NCBI GenBank assembly: GCA_002105175.1
Contig: MCGE01000064.1
Coordinates: 1-47,500, forward strand
DNA: 47,500 nucleotides
Reading direction: 5' to 3'
Origin: Absidia repens
Lineage: Eukaryota > Mucoromycota > Mucoromycetes > Mucorales > Cunninghamellaceae
The translations under genes were made by a program, and so were the position numbers. The notes below the pieces were generated by a model. The model ran no database searches and was not told where the DNA came from. It worked only from the letters and a program-made list of their open reading frames with translations. Positions 32,668-43,842 of this stretch are shown here, piece after piece (position 1 is the stretch's first letter; every line of letters starts with the position of its first letter).

Positions 32668-35600
32668 TCATTGATCTGAAGGCCACAGCGATTTTTCATG
32701 TGCCAGTCGAGGCGGCGGTCGTTGAATCTTTGGATAGTGATCAGTGTCAAAACGTGTCTCGTTCCAATGTTGCATTTTGATGGCCATATCACATTCGCGC
32801 AGATTCTTTGGAACCGGCTATGCAAAAAAAAAAAAAAAAAAAAGAATGAGGGAACCACCAATAATAATTTCGTTTTTTCTTTTTCTTTCTTACCAGAGAG
32901 GGATCCGAGACAGGCAGATAAAGTAGTTCCACATCAAAATTTCCAATCACCTTGAGCACCCCTTGATCCGAATCTTGTTCTTGTTGGCGTAATAATGATG
33001 ATGATGATATTGATGTTGATGATGACGATGATGATGATTTTTCCCTTGAATGAATAAACCATGCATTGAAACAATGGAAGCTGGCAGAGTAAGATCGTCT
33101 ATGACAAGCACTAAGCATATCACCCACAGCAAATCGTGTTTGTCCCACAGCGCCATCTTCACTACTGACATAAGCTGAGAGAGATCCTTTTCGTTTTCGA
33201 CTGGTTGAGAAGAGTCTTGTCAATGGTTTCTTGAGCATATAATCAGGTCGCACATGGAGAGAGAGAGTCACAATCATATCAGGATGGCTATCAATGATGC
33301 ATTCATAACCAAAGGCCATGTCTTGTCCTAGGGCTTCGTACCTTGACATATATTCATAGCGTCCATCTCCAATCACACACCTAACGTGAGCACGGTCCCG
33401 AGGCAAAGGCAACAATATATCATGAACACCATGAACACGGATATATAATTTCCCACGTCCGCAGTTGATATTGCTGATGTTGTTGTTGTGGCTGTTGGAA
33501 GATGTCCATTTCGTGTCAGATGTCAAGTGAGCGGGTATAGTGAGAGACCCCCCTTGTTGTGAATGTTGGTGATAATAGCTAGTTGCTTGTGTTGATGATG
33601 ACGATGATGATGTATCTGACACCGAAGCTGATCTTGTCATTTCCGTTTCCCGATGATTGGACTGATGGCGCCGATGCTTTGAGGGTCCGAGAGTTGCAGT
33701 AGTTGTAAATCCATTGCCGCTGTTCTCGAGTCTGTTGTCAATTTGAGATAGGGGTGTTGCTGAGTCGGTATTTTTAACTATGTCTGTTGACGTGTCAAAC
33801 GTCGGTAATCGCCTAGTGTAGGTTGCCATTGATTTTACAGAGACGCTTCCATATGATTTCAGGGGCAATCGAGAACTTTCAAATATAGTTCCATTTGTAC
33901 CTTGACGTCGCGTATCATCATCAGATTCATGTTTGTTGTATCGCTGTCGTCGCTGCTGTTGATCCAAGTTCAGCTTGTTGTTTGCTACATGGTGACCTGA
34001 TGGCCTGTAATGAGAATCCAAATGATTATCCCCATTTTCGATGTCATTCAAAACACCAGCTCCTGTACCGTTTTTCAATGTTGTATTGGCCAAAGCAGTG
34101 TCCAAGCTAGCTATCGATGTTGTACTCCCATTTGCTTCATTTTCCGCCTCTTCAAGACTAAATTCACGGTTGAGTTCAGATTCCCAGGATGCCAGTTCTT
34201 TGGACCAATGTGTTTTCTGACTGCCACTTTGTCGCTTGTTGGTGATGTTTTTTGTCCTCGATGGTGAACCATTTGTCGCATGTACTGATGGCCCTGATGT
34301 CATTGATGTGGTCGTGGTAGGTGATGCCAGATCCGCATTGGCTGACTTTGATTCATGTGGATTTGCTGACAAGTCATCATTTGTTGATGTCGATATTGAT
34401 GTTGATACTGAAGCTGACACTGATGGTGATGCAGATGCTGACGATGATGTTGTTGACGGCGATGGTGACGATGAAGATGACAATAAATTTTCTACAATCA
34501 TTGATTTTTCATGTTTGTGTTCCAATGGTGTCGATATACTGTCTCCATTTTGTTGTTGTGTATCATTTGTCAAAGACTTATCTGTAATCCCTATATGTAA
34601 ATCGCTGCCATTTCCGCCGTCCTTGCTGTCATTGATTTCGATCCTTGTTACTGATGATTTATTTGAAGCTGTTGATAGTGTTGATAACGAGTCTTGTAAC
34701 GGATCCAATGTATGGTTGTTGATCGGATCAGGGGTATTATTGGTGTCAGTGGAGGTTGTATTTCCAAGGTCGTGTTCGCTATGATCGTTTTGAGCCTGTG
34801 CGAAATGTTGACGAAGTAAATTTCCACCAGAAGGTTGGCCCTGACGAAAGATACTGGAAGAGACATACGATTTGGTTTGCAACGAATTGATCACTTTTGA
34901 GTTCCGTTTGTGTTTTCTATCGTGGATTGGATCAATTGATGATGGAATGCTAGAGGTGGTGTCATTTGTTGTCGCTGTATAATTTGGAGATGCTGATGCT
35001 GAAGAGGCCAATGAGCCATGACGAGAACCAGTTTGTGCCAGCGAAGGTTCCGATTTTTTAATAAAGGGGTTGTTTTTGACAGCTGATCGTTTCGCCAACA
35101 ACGCAATATCCTTCCGACGTCGTTCTCGTTGTTTTTGCAATTCCACTTGTTCGTCCGTCAATACTTTTTGCTTGGTTTCTTCCACGTGGCCGGCCCGGAA
35201 GTAGTGACCATCCTTGTTGGGTTTCTTGATTGTTGCAGTTTCACCACTAGATAATAACGATTCCGTATTTGTTGAGGACATGGGTTGTGCTACTTGTTGT
35301 AATTGTTGTGATCGACCTGGGTTGCTCTTATTGGTTTGAGCCATACCAGAAAGAGCAGAATCGTGGCTATCATCCGATTTCTTGTTTTTGTCATTTGTGT
35401 GTAAAAGACTAGCCATTGAATCCGTTTGAGCAACATGGTATGGCAAGCGACCGAGTGTATTGGGCACATCAGCACGGACACCTTTTTCAAGCAATAAGAT
35501 AGCCAAGTCATCGTATCCCAAAGCACTCACTAAATGCAATAGAGTGTTTTTGTTACTTCCCCATCTTTCATTGAGAGCAAGTTCTTCCATAGTGATTTTC

Positions 35601-36009
35601 TAATAATAAATAATAAAAAGAAAGTTAGATGATGGTGTTACCCAATTTCACAGTAATTTAGCGAGAAGACGAGAGACCTTCATATGGCAAGTACGAATAA
35701 CGCTTTTTTATTACTATTATTATTGTCACTTACGTCGAGCAGGTCCAATACCAAGATTTTGACATCATTATGAAACTGATAATAGAATAGCAGCCAGTGT
35801 AAAGAATTAAGATCATCAAGACAGGAACCAAGATCACCTCCAAAAGTTGCCAGGAAAGTATCTCCACCAGCAGGTCGAAAAACTGGATCCGTCATCCTTG
35901 ACCACACCAAATGAGGATGAACGTCAATGAGAAGACGCACTTCGGCTATGTCAAGTTGCTGTAAGTTTTTCCACCAATCATACTTAGATTTGCTGTCATC
36001 ATGCACCAT
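32668..36009 (-). CDS. ankyrin-repeat protein with anillin-type C2-like domain
   Basis: Exons 35734-36009, 32894-35599 and 32668-32817 give 1043 aa. Residues about 55-135 hold ankyrin-like repeats (LNSLHWLLFYYQ, then NTLLHLVSALGYDDLAILLLE and LGRLPYHVA). Residues 140-780 are mostly low-complexity Ser/Thr/Asn with a conserved-looking basic patch (EQVELQKQRERRRKDIALLAKR). From about 800 the sequence reads GKLYIRVHGVHDILLPLP, HVRCVIGDGRYEYMSRYEAL, VTLSLHVRPDY, SSEDGAVGQTRFAV and SASFHCFNAWF. This is the C2-like part of the anillin homology region seen in Bud4/Mid1-type cytokinesis scaffolds. A segment VPKNLRECDMAIKMQHW follows, but the protein stops before any PH domain. A septation or polarity role is inferred. 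Confidence 0.75.
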
Positions 36010-36995
36010 GGTTCAGGCCAATAGTGATAATAGCGTGTATCGTGGAAAAGGAAGAGATATAAAAGAAAGGGACGAGGGAAATACAAAATAAAGAATAAAA
36101 TAGCGATATGATTTGGGGGAAGAAATAATGAGGAAACGATGAGCAAAAGTAGAAAGGGGAAAATGGAAAAAAGTAACAGAAGACAATGTCTAAAAAAAGC
36201 GGAGATTTAAATAATATATGATACATTAAATAGACGCAAAGACCATATAGCAAATACAGGGTGGATCATACGTCAAAAAAAAAAAAAAAAAAAAAAAAGG
36301 CGCGAAGTACTAAATCAATAATGTTCTTAGGTTACCTACAGTGAAAATTCCTTAAAACCCTACCATGACAAAGGGCAGGGGTTGATCGTTGATCAAACAC
36401 ATGATCCGATTAACCTAAGAAAGGGGGGGTATATTTAATAGCCTTGGGGATGTTTTTTGAGCCTTGCGAGAGAGGCACCTAGAGGTGAAGCACAGAAGAA
36501 GAAAAATAAGATATGAAACAAAATGAAATGATGGCTTAGAAAAGAGAAAAAAAAATACTTTATATAGAGAATCAACTGGTATCTCATTGTGCTTCAGTGT
36601 ATTTTCCGACCTTTGATTCAGCTCACTCAAAAGACAGCAAGTTGTCTATGATATAATATATGCAGTCTTAAGGAAACTAATCCTAGTATAAAGTGATTTT
36701 GGTTGTTTAATAATATAGTTTGGGTAGAAATAAATTATGCATGATCAAAGCCAAATAATCATGAAAATTCAAGTCTGTGCGCTTTACTGTTCACTCTTTT
36801 ACGCGGCAGGACGAAGATGAGACTGCTGGGTTTAAAAGGCGGAGCCTTTTAAGTCAAAAAAAAAAAAAAAAAAAAAAAAGGGCCTTTAGTTTTCACCTTT
36901 TGACTTTTTACTCCCAAACCTCAGCTTCCTTTTCCAACGTACAATCTCTCAAAGCCAGTCTAGTCTACTTCACATTCAATAATCAGCAATCAATC
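36010..36995. promoter_or_regulatory. divergent intergenic region with 21-bp palindrome
   Basis: 986 bp between the ankyrin/C2 gene and the coiled-coil gene. It carries poly-A tracts at about 36274-36298 and 36856-36879. At 36832-36852 it has a perfect inverted repeat, TTAAAAGGC / GCCTTTTAA around a GGA centre, 144 bp before the coiled-coil ATG. No other gene is seen. Confidence 0.4.
36832..36852. promoter_or_regulatory. 9-bp-arm palindrome upstream of coiled-coil gene
   Basis: The arms TTAAAAGGC (36832-36840) and GCCTTTTAA (36844-36852) are perfect, with a 3-nt centre. The position suits a promoter operator, but this is a guess. Confidence 0.4.
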
Positions 36996-39221
36996 ATGTC
37001 ACAGTTGGAAGACTTGATAAAAGATACCATGAAGTAAGTTTATATTTCTATTGCAAAAACATGAACAGCTTTACTGACACCAACACCTTTTGTGTTTTTA
37101 ACGGTTCGTAGATCTGTTGGTCATTACACTATCTCGGCTTATGAGTTGGAAAATGAAAAGCTACAACTTGGTTCGCTGAATAAAGTCTCAAAAACACCAA
37201 TCATTAGTAAGTAGACGTATATTCATAGGTTTGAAAAAGAAATACCCCTGCTAACTTTACTTGGTTTTCCTTTACTTTAGGGAACAAAATTCGAAACCAA
37301 GAACTAGTCATCGAAGAAATGAATTCAAAGTAAGTAATGTTTTATCACATTTCATGCATCAATGATGTATTTAACTTCTGATTATTGGTATTGATAGAGT
37401 AATCACACAGCAAAATTCAGCTGTCCAAGGCATCACGGAAATAGCAGATCGATACAGGGAATTGTTTTCTTTTGGATTGGATACAGTCCGTGAAGGAATC
37501 GAAGAAGCAACAGCCAAATTTGGAAGCGTCATCAGCAAAGATACCCTGGACCAGATCAACAAAGAAAGTGAAGCCATCAGTGAAAGATTAGCAACATTCA
37601 ATAAGGGTCAACAAAATAAAATTACACAACTCGCGGATGATATCAAAGAAAAAATACGCCACTTTGAAGGAAAACATGACCAACTCAAAGAAACGGCAGA
37701 CAGGCATTCAAAAGTGGTGGATCGACTTTCAGCCGCAAGTACAAATTCTATAAAGACGATCTCTGAAAGCAGCACCAAACTTCAGACTATCAATAAAACT
37801 CATGATGAATTACGCGAAAAACTCGACAGTCGGTTAGATCAGCTAAATGGACATGTCAACAACTACAAAATAAAAATGGATGGGGTGTCGAAAGAATTGA
37901 CTGAATCTGTTGAAAAGGATATGGAATATTTATCAAGAAAAATGAACGACGCGCAGAAATCGATATCCAACAACAAAAAAACACTACAAGACTACAAATC
38001 TAATTTGGTGGCCATTCGACAACAGATGATGCCGCTACTGCGCTATTTACCAGAAACAACACTACCATCAGCATCGTCATCAGCATCATCATCATCATCA
38101 TCGTCATCATCAGCATCATCATCAGCGTCGTCAGTATCATCAGTATCAGTATCAGCATCATTATCATCGTCATCGTCATCATCATTATCATCATCGTCAT
38201 CAACAGTGTCTACAGCCAAGGCATTATTCAACACATCCGATTCAGAAATCATCAAAATCAATTCAGCAGTAACCGGATTGGATATACAACTGAAGGAAAT
38301 TCAACGACTGGTTACGTTTTTGGTCGGAAATGGTGAACCATCAACTTCGAATACATGTGATAAATCAGCATGGGATGCAGTGCCAAAACGATTAGATGAC
38401 TTGGAAAGGTCTATGATTTATCTTCTTAGCAAAGTGGAAGAGATTGAACCTCAACATAAGCAAGCACTTACGGATTTGAAAAACTGGATCAACTGCAGCA
38501 GATCCGATTCGAATGAAATCAACAGCCCGAAAATCGTGAACAATGACAGTAGAGAGCACACACCGACCCCACGTGGGACCAAACGCCCGCTCGAAATCAC
38601 TTCTGATTCTGAACTGGCACTATTATCTGAAATCAAAAATGTGGAATTCAAACTGATGAACTTGGTTGACTTCATCCATCAATTTAAAAATACCATATTG
38701 GATCCGTCATTCCCAGAAAAATTGGACTATGGACTACAACAACTGGATTCTTCTTTGAGGTAAGAATAGGAACCAGATGGGCAAATATGCGAAATCACTT
38801 GTTACTAATCTTTTTTTTCGTATGCATATTTATATATAGGACACATGAAATGTTTATTGCTTACTTGGTGGATCCTCTAGGAGTTATACAACACACTATG
38901 ACGGATTCTTCTGCAGATCTCTTATCGAATAGTGCGGAACAATCACGGCCATGCCCTCCCAAAATTACTCCAGATTTGCTTACCACCATCAGTCAATATG
39001 TTGCCGACGAAACACAGAAATCATTACAAAACCTAAAGGACGAAAATGCATCGCCACCACCTAAAAAGCTGAAGACAGCATCATATCACCAGCCGGAGAA
39101 ACATTTGGTTGAATATATGGAAAAGCATATGAAACAAATGATGATGGATCACGTCGACCCTTTGAAGAAGAGAATTCAGGAACTGGAACAACAACTGCAC
39201 CAAAAAGAACAGCAAAAATAG
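36996..39221 (+). CDS. 641-aa coiled-coil protein, family unknown
   Basis: Exons 36996-37033, 37112-37206, 37281-37329, 37398-38759 and 38840-39221 join in frame to 641 aa, starting MSQLEDLIKDTMKSVG. I do not recognise the family. Residues about 60-270 are charged and heptad-like (for example KITQLADDIKEKIRHFEGKH and ELREKLDSRLDQLNGHV), strongly suggesting long coiled coils. Residues about 284-332 are an almost pure Ser tract with Ala/Val, encoded by TCA/TCG/TCT repeats. Further helical segments follow, then a possible nuclear-localisation patch PPPKKLKTA near the end and a last coiled coil (KKRIQELEQQLHQKEQ). A structural role (cytoskeleton, spindle pole or nuclear) would fit but is not shown. 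A poly(A) signal is at 39299. Confidence 0.75.
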
Positions 39222-39298
39222 TTAGTGGTATTAGTTTATTCTCACCTCTTCTTTAGCATAGTATATCATTTTACCATCTTGTGCTGAAATCCATTATG

Positions 39299-39304
39299 AA
39301 TAAA
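39299..39304 (+). terminator. poly(A) signal of coiled-coil gene
   Basis: AATAAA, 78 bp after the stop codon. Confidence 0.5.
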
Positions 39305-39954
39305 CTGCTTTTTTTTTTATCAAATTGCTTCGTTTATGTTTGTATTATCTATACTTTTTGCCTGTTTGATTAGAATTATATGATTGATTGAGCAAGAATA
39401 TGGTTATTTTTCAAGTATATAATCTTAGAGTGCAAGCCAATACCTGTGTCTTCAGAGGAGAAGTAGTCATAGTGAGTAAACTAGAAAGTAAACGTTTCGT
39501 AGAATAACTGCGAGACAGCTACAATAGCGACATTGTTTATTATATGATGGGTCATAGGATGGTTAATAAAAATACATATTTTAATGAAGCATACTGGCAA
39601 CAAAACTAAAAACGGGGAGGGGTTCATTGCGACAAGGGGATTTAGTGGATGGATCTGTTGGAGAAAGCATGAAAGAGACTAATGTGAGATTTGAAGAAAA
39701 CCAAAGCTAATCTAATGGGATAATGTGGGATAATGGTAAAGTGTGGGCTTTTATACTGTATAATTTCTGCGAAAACTAAGAGACATCCGTTATTGCAACA
39801 CAACAATCGTCAACATGAATCAAAGGAGGAGGATGGTAGAAAAAAAGGATATATTGTGTAAAATATATGAGAGAGAGACTAATGGGACATTTTTCATTAA
39901 AGCAAGTGAAAATATATGTATTTTATTTAATGCAAAAAAAAAAAAAAAAAAAAA

Positions 39955-40250
39955 AAAAACTATGGACAAACTATGGACAATCTAGGACTAAACTAAGTTA
40001 ATGGTGGCCCCAAAAGCCAACTCATGATGGTCCCAAATCCTGAATCCAAAATAAATGGGGTTCCCCATGCATTTTGTAATCCCTAATCTGAAACCCCTTT
40101 TAAACTAGTCCTAACACCAATCTAAGGTCACCATAACTCGAAGAGTTGAATGAAGGAGAAAAAGCGGAAAGAAAAAATGAAATGAAAAGAAAGAGAGAGG
40201 AAAGAAACAAAAATGGACGAAAATAAATTGCACGTGGGCGGGATTTGAAA
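39955..40250 (-). repeat. dispersed repeat, copy c
   Basis: On the minus strand this copy runs from the head TTCAAATCCCGCCCACGTG (40232-40250) through a pyrimidine tract, CATTCAACTC, GGTGACCTTAGATT, the core ACTAGTTTAAAAGGGG and ATGCATGGGGAACCCC, GGATTCAGGATTTGGGACCA and ACTTAGTTTAGT. It looks like the best-preserved core of the family. Confidence 0.8.
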
Positions 40251-40559
40251 GTTATATTTTTAGTGAATTGGTTTACAGCCTCCTCTTTTTTTTATTCCGC
40301 AACTAACACCAGACAACTTCATCGGTATGGTGGCTCTCTTTTTATAATGTCTTTTCAGACGAGATGGGGTAAATGTTTCTAATTTAACTTACGTCCTTAA
40401 GCATAGAATAGTTTGTCGCGCACCGTAGGATAGATTACCATCTTTAATTGGACCAGCTTACCTGGCGTAAATTTTATTCAGCAACAAGATATGCCCCTGG
40501 CCCTACCCATCCCACACAGTACTAAATGCCCCACATTTTAATATGTGTCGTCGTATATT

Positions 40560-40640
40560 ATCATTAAATCAGTTTAGTTTAGTTGTCCTAGTTTATTGTA
40601 TATCTACATCTGAATATAATATGTCTTATATTTTTGCTTT
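40560..40640 (+). repeat. tail-only fragment of dispersed repeat
   Basis: AGTTTAGTTTAGTTGTCCTAG followed by TCTACATCTGAATATAATATGTC matches the 3' end of the copies at 27690 (reverse) and 42300. Confidence 0.45.
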
Positions 40641-40762
40641 TACATGGTCTCTCTTATGACTAGGTTATATTTAGAGTGTTTAGAACCTCACATTCAGTGC
40701 TTCTATGTATCGAAAAAAAGACGATGAGTGTGCGAAAAAAAGAAAGGTTAATATAGATTCAT

Positions 40763-41017
40763 ATGTATGACATGATGCAACGCCAGCCAAACTGTCGTGC
40801 TCACCTCCCAGTCTACTGTATTGGGTTTTTAAGTGAAGGGGTAAAAGGTATTTCTTGGGTGGCTTTAGGAAATGGCCCGCAGTGGGTGCATGACAAAATG
40901 ACGGCGAAGGTATATAAACAACAACGAGCACATAAAACTATGATGATTGAGGCGCACTGGAAGGTGGGATATGATATGTACAGTACTGCACATATGATAT
41001 TCAGTTCATCTGCATAG
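40763..41017 (+). pseudogene. 84-codon open frame of unknown origin
   Basis: The frame starts at an ATG at 40763, has no intron and is flanked by repeats. It contains CRAHLPVYCIGFLSEGVKGI and HKTMMIEAHWKVGYDMY. I recognise no family. It could be chance or a decayed mobile-element gene. Confidence 0.12.
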
Positions 41018-41329
41018 ATTAACATTCTCTTTTTTTTTTTTTTTTGGCAAGCAATTTTTTGTTGCAATTTATAATTAACATCAAATTTTTTTATACATAT
41101 GTATAGTGTACGGTGCGTTCTTGCTGAACCCCACGATGAATACAGTGCCATATGGTGTGGCACACTTATAATGCCAAATTTTCAATTTCCATTTCAATTT
41201 TGTGACTTCAATCGCCGTTTGAATATGCGCTTTAAAGAAAGCCTTTTTGTTTTTCCTCCTTCCTTTCTTTTCTTTTTTTTTTTCCGAAGTCACCGCAATT
41301 TCATTGATCTCAATGTGGTGATGTTCAAC

Positions 41330-41500
41330 TAGGAATAGTATCAGGACTAGTTTAGAAGCGGTTTCAGCTCAGGCATTACGAGATGCATGGGGAAACCCTT
41401 TGATTTTGTATTCAGAATTTGGGACCACTATTTAATTAACCTTCATCTTAGTTTAGTATTGGTTGTCATTGATATAATTACTACTGAATAAACTTCGTCT
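41330..41500 (+). repeat. dispersed repeat, copy d (core and tail)
   Basis: The core GGACTAGTTTAGAAGCGG, then GATGCATGGGGAAACCC, ATTCAGAATTTGGGACCA and TTAGTTTAGTATTGGTTGTCA is followed by ACTGAATAAACTTCG. The head motif is not preserved upstream. Confidence 0.7.
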
Positions 41501-41932
41501 TTTCTTTTTCTATCATTATTCTTTCTCATTGTTTGATTGTCTTACCAAGTGTATAAACATGGTCTTATTATAAGCAGGAAAAAAAACAGGTGTGTGTGTG
41601 TGTGTGCGTACAACAACAAAAAAAAAAGAAGGGACGGTACTTTATTGTACAAATAATAAATAAAAATAAAAATACATAGACTAATCTTCGTTTGCAAGTC
41701 TTACAATCTACATCTACATCTACTAACTACGCTGGATATCGGAGCGGGAACGAGCGAAAAACAGGACTCGTTTCCAGGGGTAAATTTTTTTACCTTGTTT
41801 TCGGTGTAATATTTTACAGTTTTCGCGGTGTTTTACAAAATAAACGCTCTGGCGCTCCGCTGGAGCTTTTGGAAATCTTTCGATTTATTGGGTGTCACAG
41901 TTTTTTACTGAAGTGTGGGTTTTGATGGGATA

Positions 41933-42255
41933 GGATTAAAGCCTCCGCCATTTCGCACTTTGGTGGGCAGCCCCTTGGGGTCCGACCGTCGTGCTCAGCG
42001 CGTTGTCAATGGGTTTTTTATGTGTGCTAAAAAAAAAAAGGGGGAGGGATTAGGGCCTCCGCCATTTCGCACTATGGTGGGCAGCCCCTTGGGGTCCGAC
42101 CGTCGCGCTCAGCGCATCGGCAATGGTTTTTCTTTGCGTGCTGAAAAAAAATGAAGGGATTAGAGCCTCAGCCATTTCGCACTAAGGTGGGCAGCCCTTT
42201 GGGGCCCAACCGTCGCTCAGCGCGTCGTCAATAGGGTTTTTTTGTGTGCTGAAAT
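41933..42255 (+). repeat. tandem array, three units of about 110-115 bp
   Basis: Units begin at 41933, 42048 and 42158 with GGATTARRGCCTC. Each contains GCCATTTCGCACT, GGTGGGCAGCCC, TTGGGG, CGACCGTCG (CAACCGTCG in unit 3) and CTCAGCGC, and ends with GTGTGCT/GCGTGCT plus an A-run. The units are clearly more GC-rich than the flanks. A partial degenerate unit lies at 43031-43080. Confidence 0.85.
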
Positions 42256-42299
42256 AATAGCTTACTTGAAAGGCGTCAGAGAGATTAGAGCTTGATTAT

Positions 42300-42740
42300 G
42301 TAGGGATCGCAACTGCCTTTCCACTGGAAAGTAAAACGAATTATGCACTATGGTAATTATGACGATTGCTCCTTCATTTAATTTTTATTTGCATTTCCTT
42401 CATTTTTTGAGATAAAAAAAAAAGCTGGATGATTCAGGCTCCGCATTTTGATTTCTATTTTTTTTGGCCCCATTTTTTTTCCCCTCTTTTTCTTTCTTTT
42501 TTACTTTTTTCCTTCAAGATAGTCTGAGTGATATGATGGTAAGGCTCATTGGGATACTAGTGATCTAGGATTAGTTTTAGAACTTGAATTAGGGGCGTTT
42601 TAAAAACGCAAAACAAACATCATGGGGAAACGCTTTCATTTTGGATGAAGGATTTGGGAACGACAGTAGATTAGCACTCAATAGTTTAGTAATAGTTTGT
42701 CATCATTTGTATCTACGTCTGAATAAATATGTTCTTTTTA
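42300..42740 (+). repeat. dispersed repeat, copy f (second subfamily)
   Basis: This copy starts with a small palindrome CTTTCCACTGGAAAG (42317-42331), then AAAACGAATTATGC, GCTGGATGATTCAGGCTCCGC, a pyrimidine tract, TAGGATTAGTTTTAGAACTTG, AGGGGCGTTTT, ACGCAAAACAAACATCATGG, GGAAACGC, GGATGAAGGATTTGGGA and a tail TCTACGTCTGAATAAATATG. It is near-collinear with the minus-strand copy at 27690. Confidence 0.78.
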
Positions 42741-43030
42741 TTATAATTAGTTTCTCTGTTATACGTTTACACTATGAGCTTCATCGAATGTGTATTACAT
42801 ATGCATAGAAAAAAAAAGTGTGTCTATATATATATGAAAAAGAAATGGATTGGGTATTATGGAGACTTCTCCTACCAACTCTATAAGTTTGTGTGTAGAA
42901 AAGAATTCAGGGATGTGTTTGTGTGAAATACAGCTATTACAGTGTATTTTGTTGTGGCGGGGTATATTGAGGACCAAAGTTGAGAATAGTATTAATTATG
43001 TAGTCACTGGGTGGCAGGGGTTTTCTGACG

Positions 43031-43130
43031 GTTTTGATGGGATGGGGTGGACTATTTGGCACTATGGGTGGGCAGCGATTGAAAAAAAAAAAAAAAAGGA
43101 TGGACAGCTCCTATGGTGGGCAGGTCGTTA
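43031..43130 (+). repeat. degenerate unit related to the tandem array
   Basis: TTTTGATGGGAT, GGCACTAT and GGTGGGCAG appear in the same order as at 41920-41970, followed by an A-run and a second partial TATGGTGGGCAG. Confidence 0.5.
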
Positions 43131-43842
43131 GCGGTGGGTCAGAAAAAAAGGCAGAGCACCAAAAGAGCAAAATTAAAGTTACTATAGCTGAGTTTCCTTA
43201 CGGTCCATTTTCTTTTTAATATATAAAAATGCACATATCATTTTCCTTTTAGTACATCAGATACGTTTCAAATCCTAGTCCTGCCAGCCAAAGCCTTATT
43301 TTTTTGAAGGTTGATAACTTTTTCTTTTTTTGTGAAAAAGCAAACTGATGTACACGTTTTGTTCTTAAAGGTCTGAATTATCATGTCTATACATTGTTTT
43401 TTTTTGAGGTGGCCGTTTTTTAAAAAAAACCATCAGCTTTCTAGGATCATGCCTAAAATTTGACATTATAAGTGAGCCGCACCATACTGTACGTAAGTAC
43501 ATGCATATCATACCATATCATATCCTACTCATTGTTTTTAATTGTCTGTATATGTAGTATGTAATGCTAATTACGCTAAATTCGATATCAGTATTTTTAA
43601 TAATTTCTCTCATATATTTGTTAAATGAAGCAATCCTATGAAATCAGAAAAAAAAAAAAAAATCGAATCGCCAAATATAGTATTGTGTGAGCTATTTAAT
43701 TTTGAATTGGACAGAGATTTGGAGCGGGGTTTCATTGCAAAAACCTTTTTTTTTTTTTGAACAAAAAAAAACTGAGTGACTTTGGATGTCTAGCAGATTC
43801 CCTTTTTCCTTCTTATTTTAATTTTTTTTCTTTTTTTGCACA

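Larger units (their letters stand above)
39222..43842. other. 4.6-kb repeat island without convincing genes
   Basis: This region holds dispersed repeats at 39955-40250 (-), 40560-40640 (+, tail only), 41330-41500 (+) and 42300-42740 (+), a three-copy tandem array at 41933-42255 with a degenerate unit at 43031, and a TG microsatellite at 41590-41606. The stretches 39305-39950 and 43140-43800 show nothing recognisable. Confidence 0.5.

Noticed and set aside
34236..34784. 182-codon plus-strand frame rich in Asp/Val
   Set aside because: Antisense of the Ser/Thr-rich repeat codons of the ankyrin/C2 gene; low complexity only.
38043..38261. poly-Asp frame on the minus strand
   Set aside because: Antisense of the Ser-tract codons in the coiled-coil gene.
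41915..42154. open frame with a repeated peptide (PPPFRTLVGSPLGSDRRAQR)
   Set aside because: It arises from translating the tandem DNA repeat. The third unit breaks the frame, so coding is unlikely.
41933..42255. CRISPR-like array
   Set aside because: Units are about 110 bp with no short identical repeats and unique spacers, and the organism is eukaryotic.
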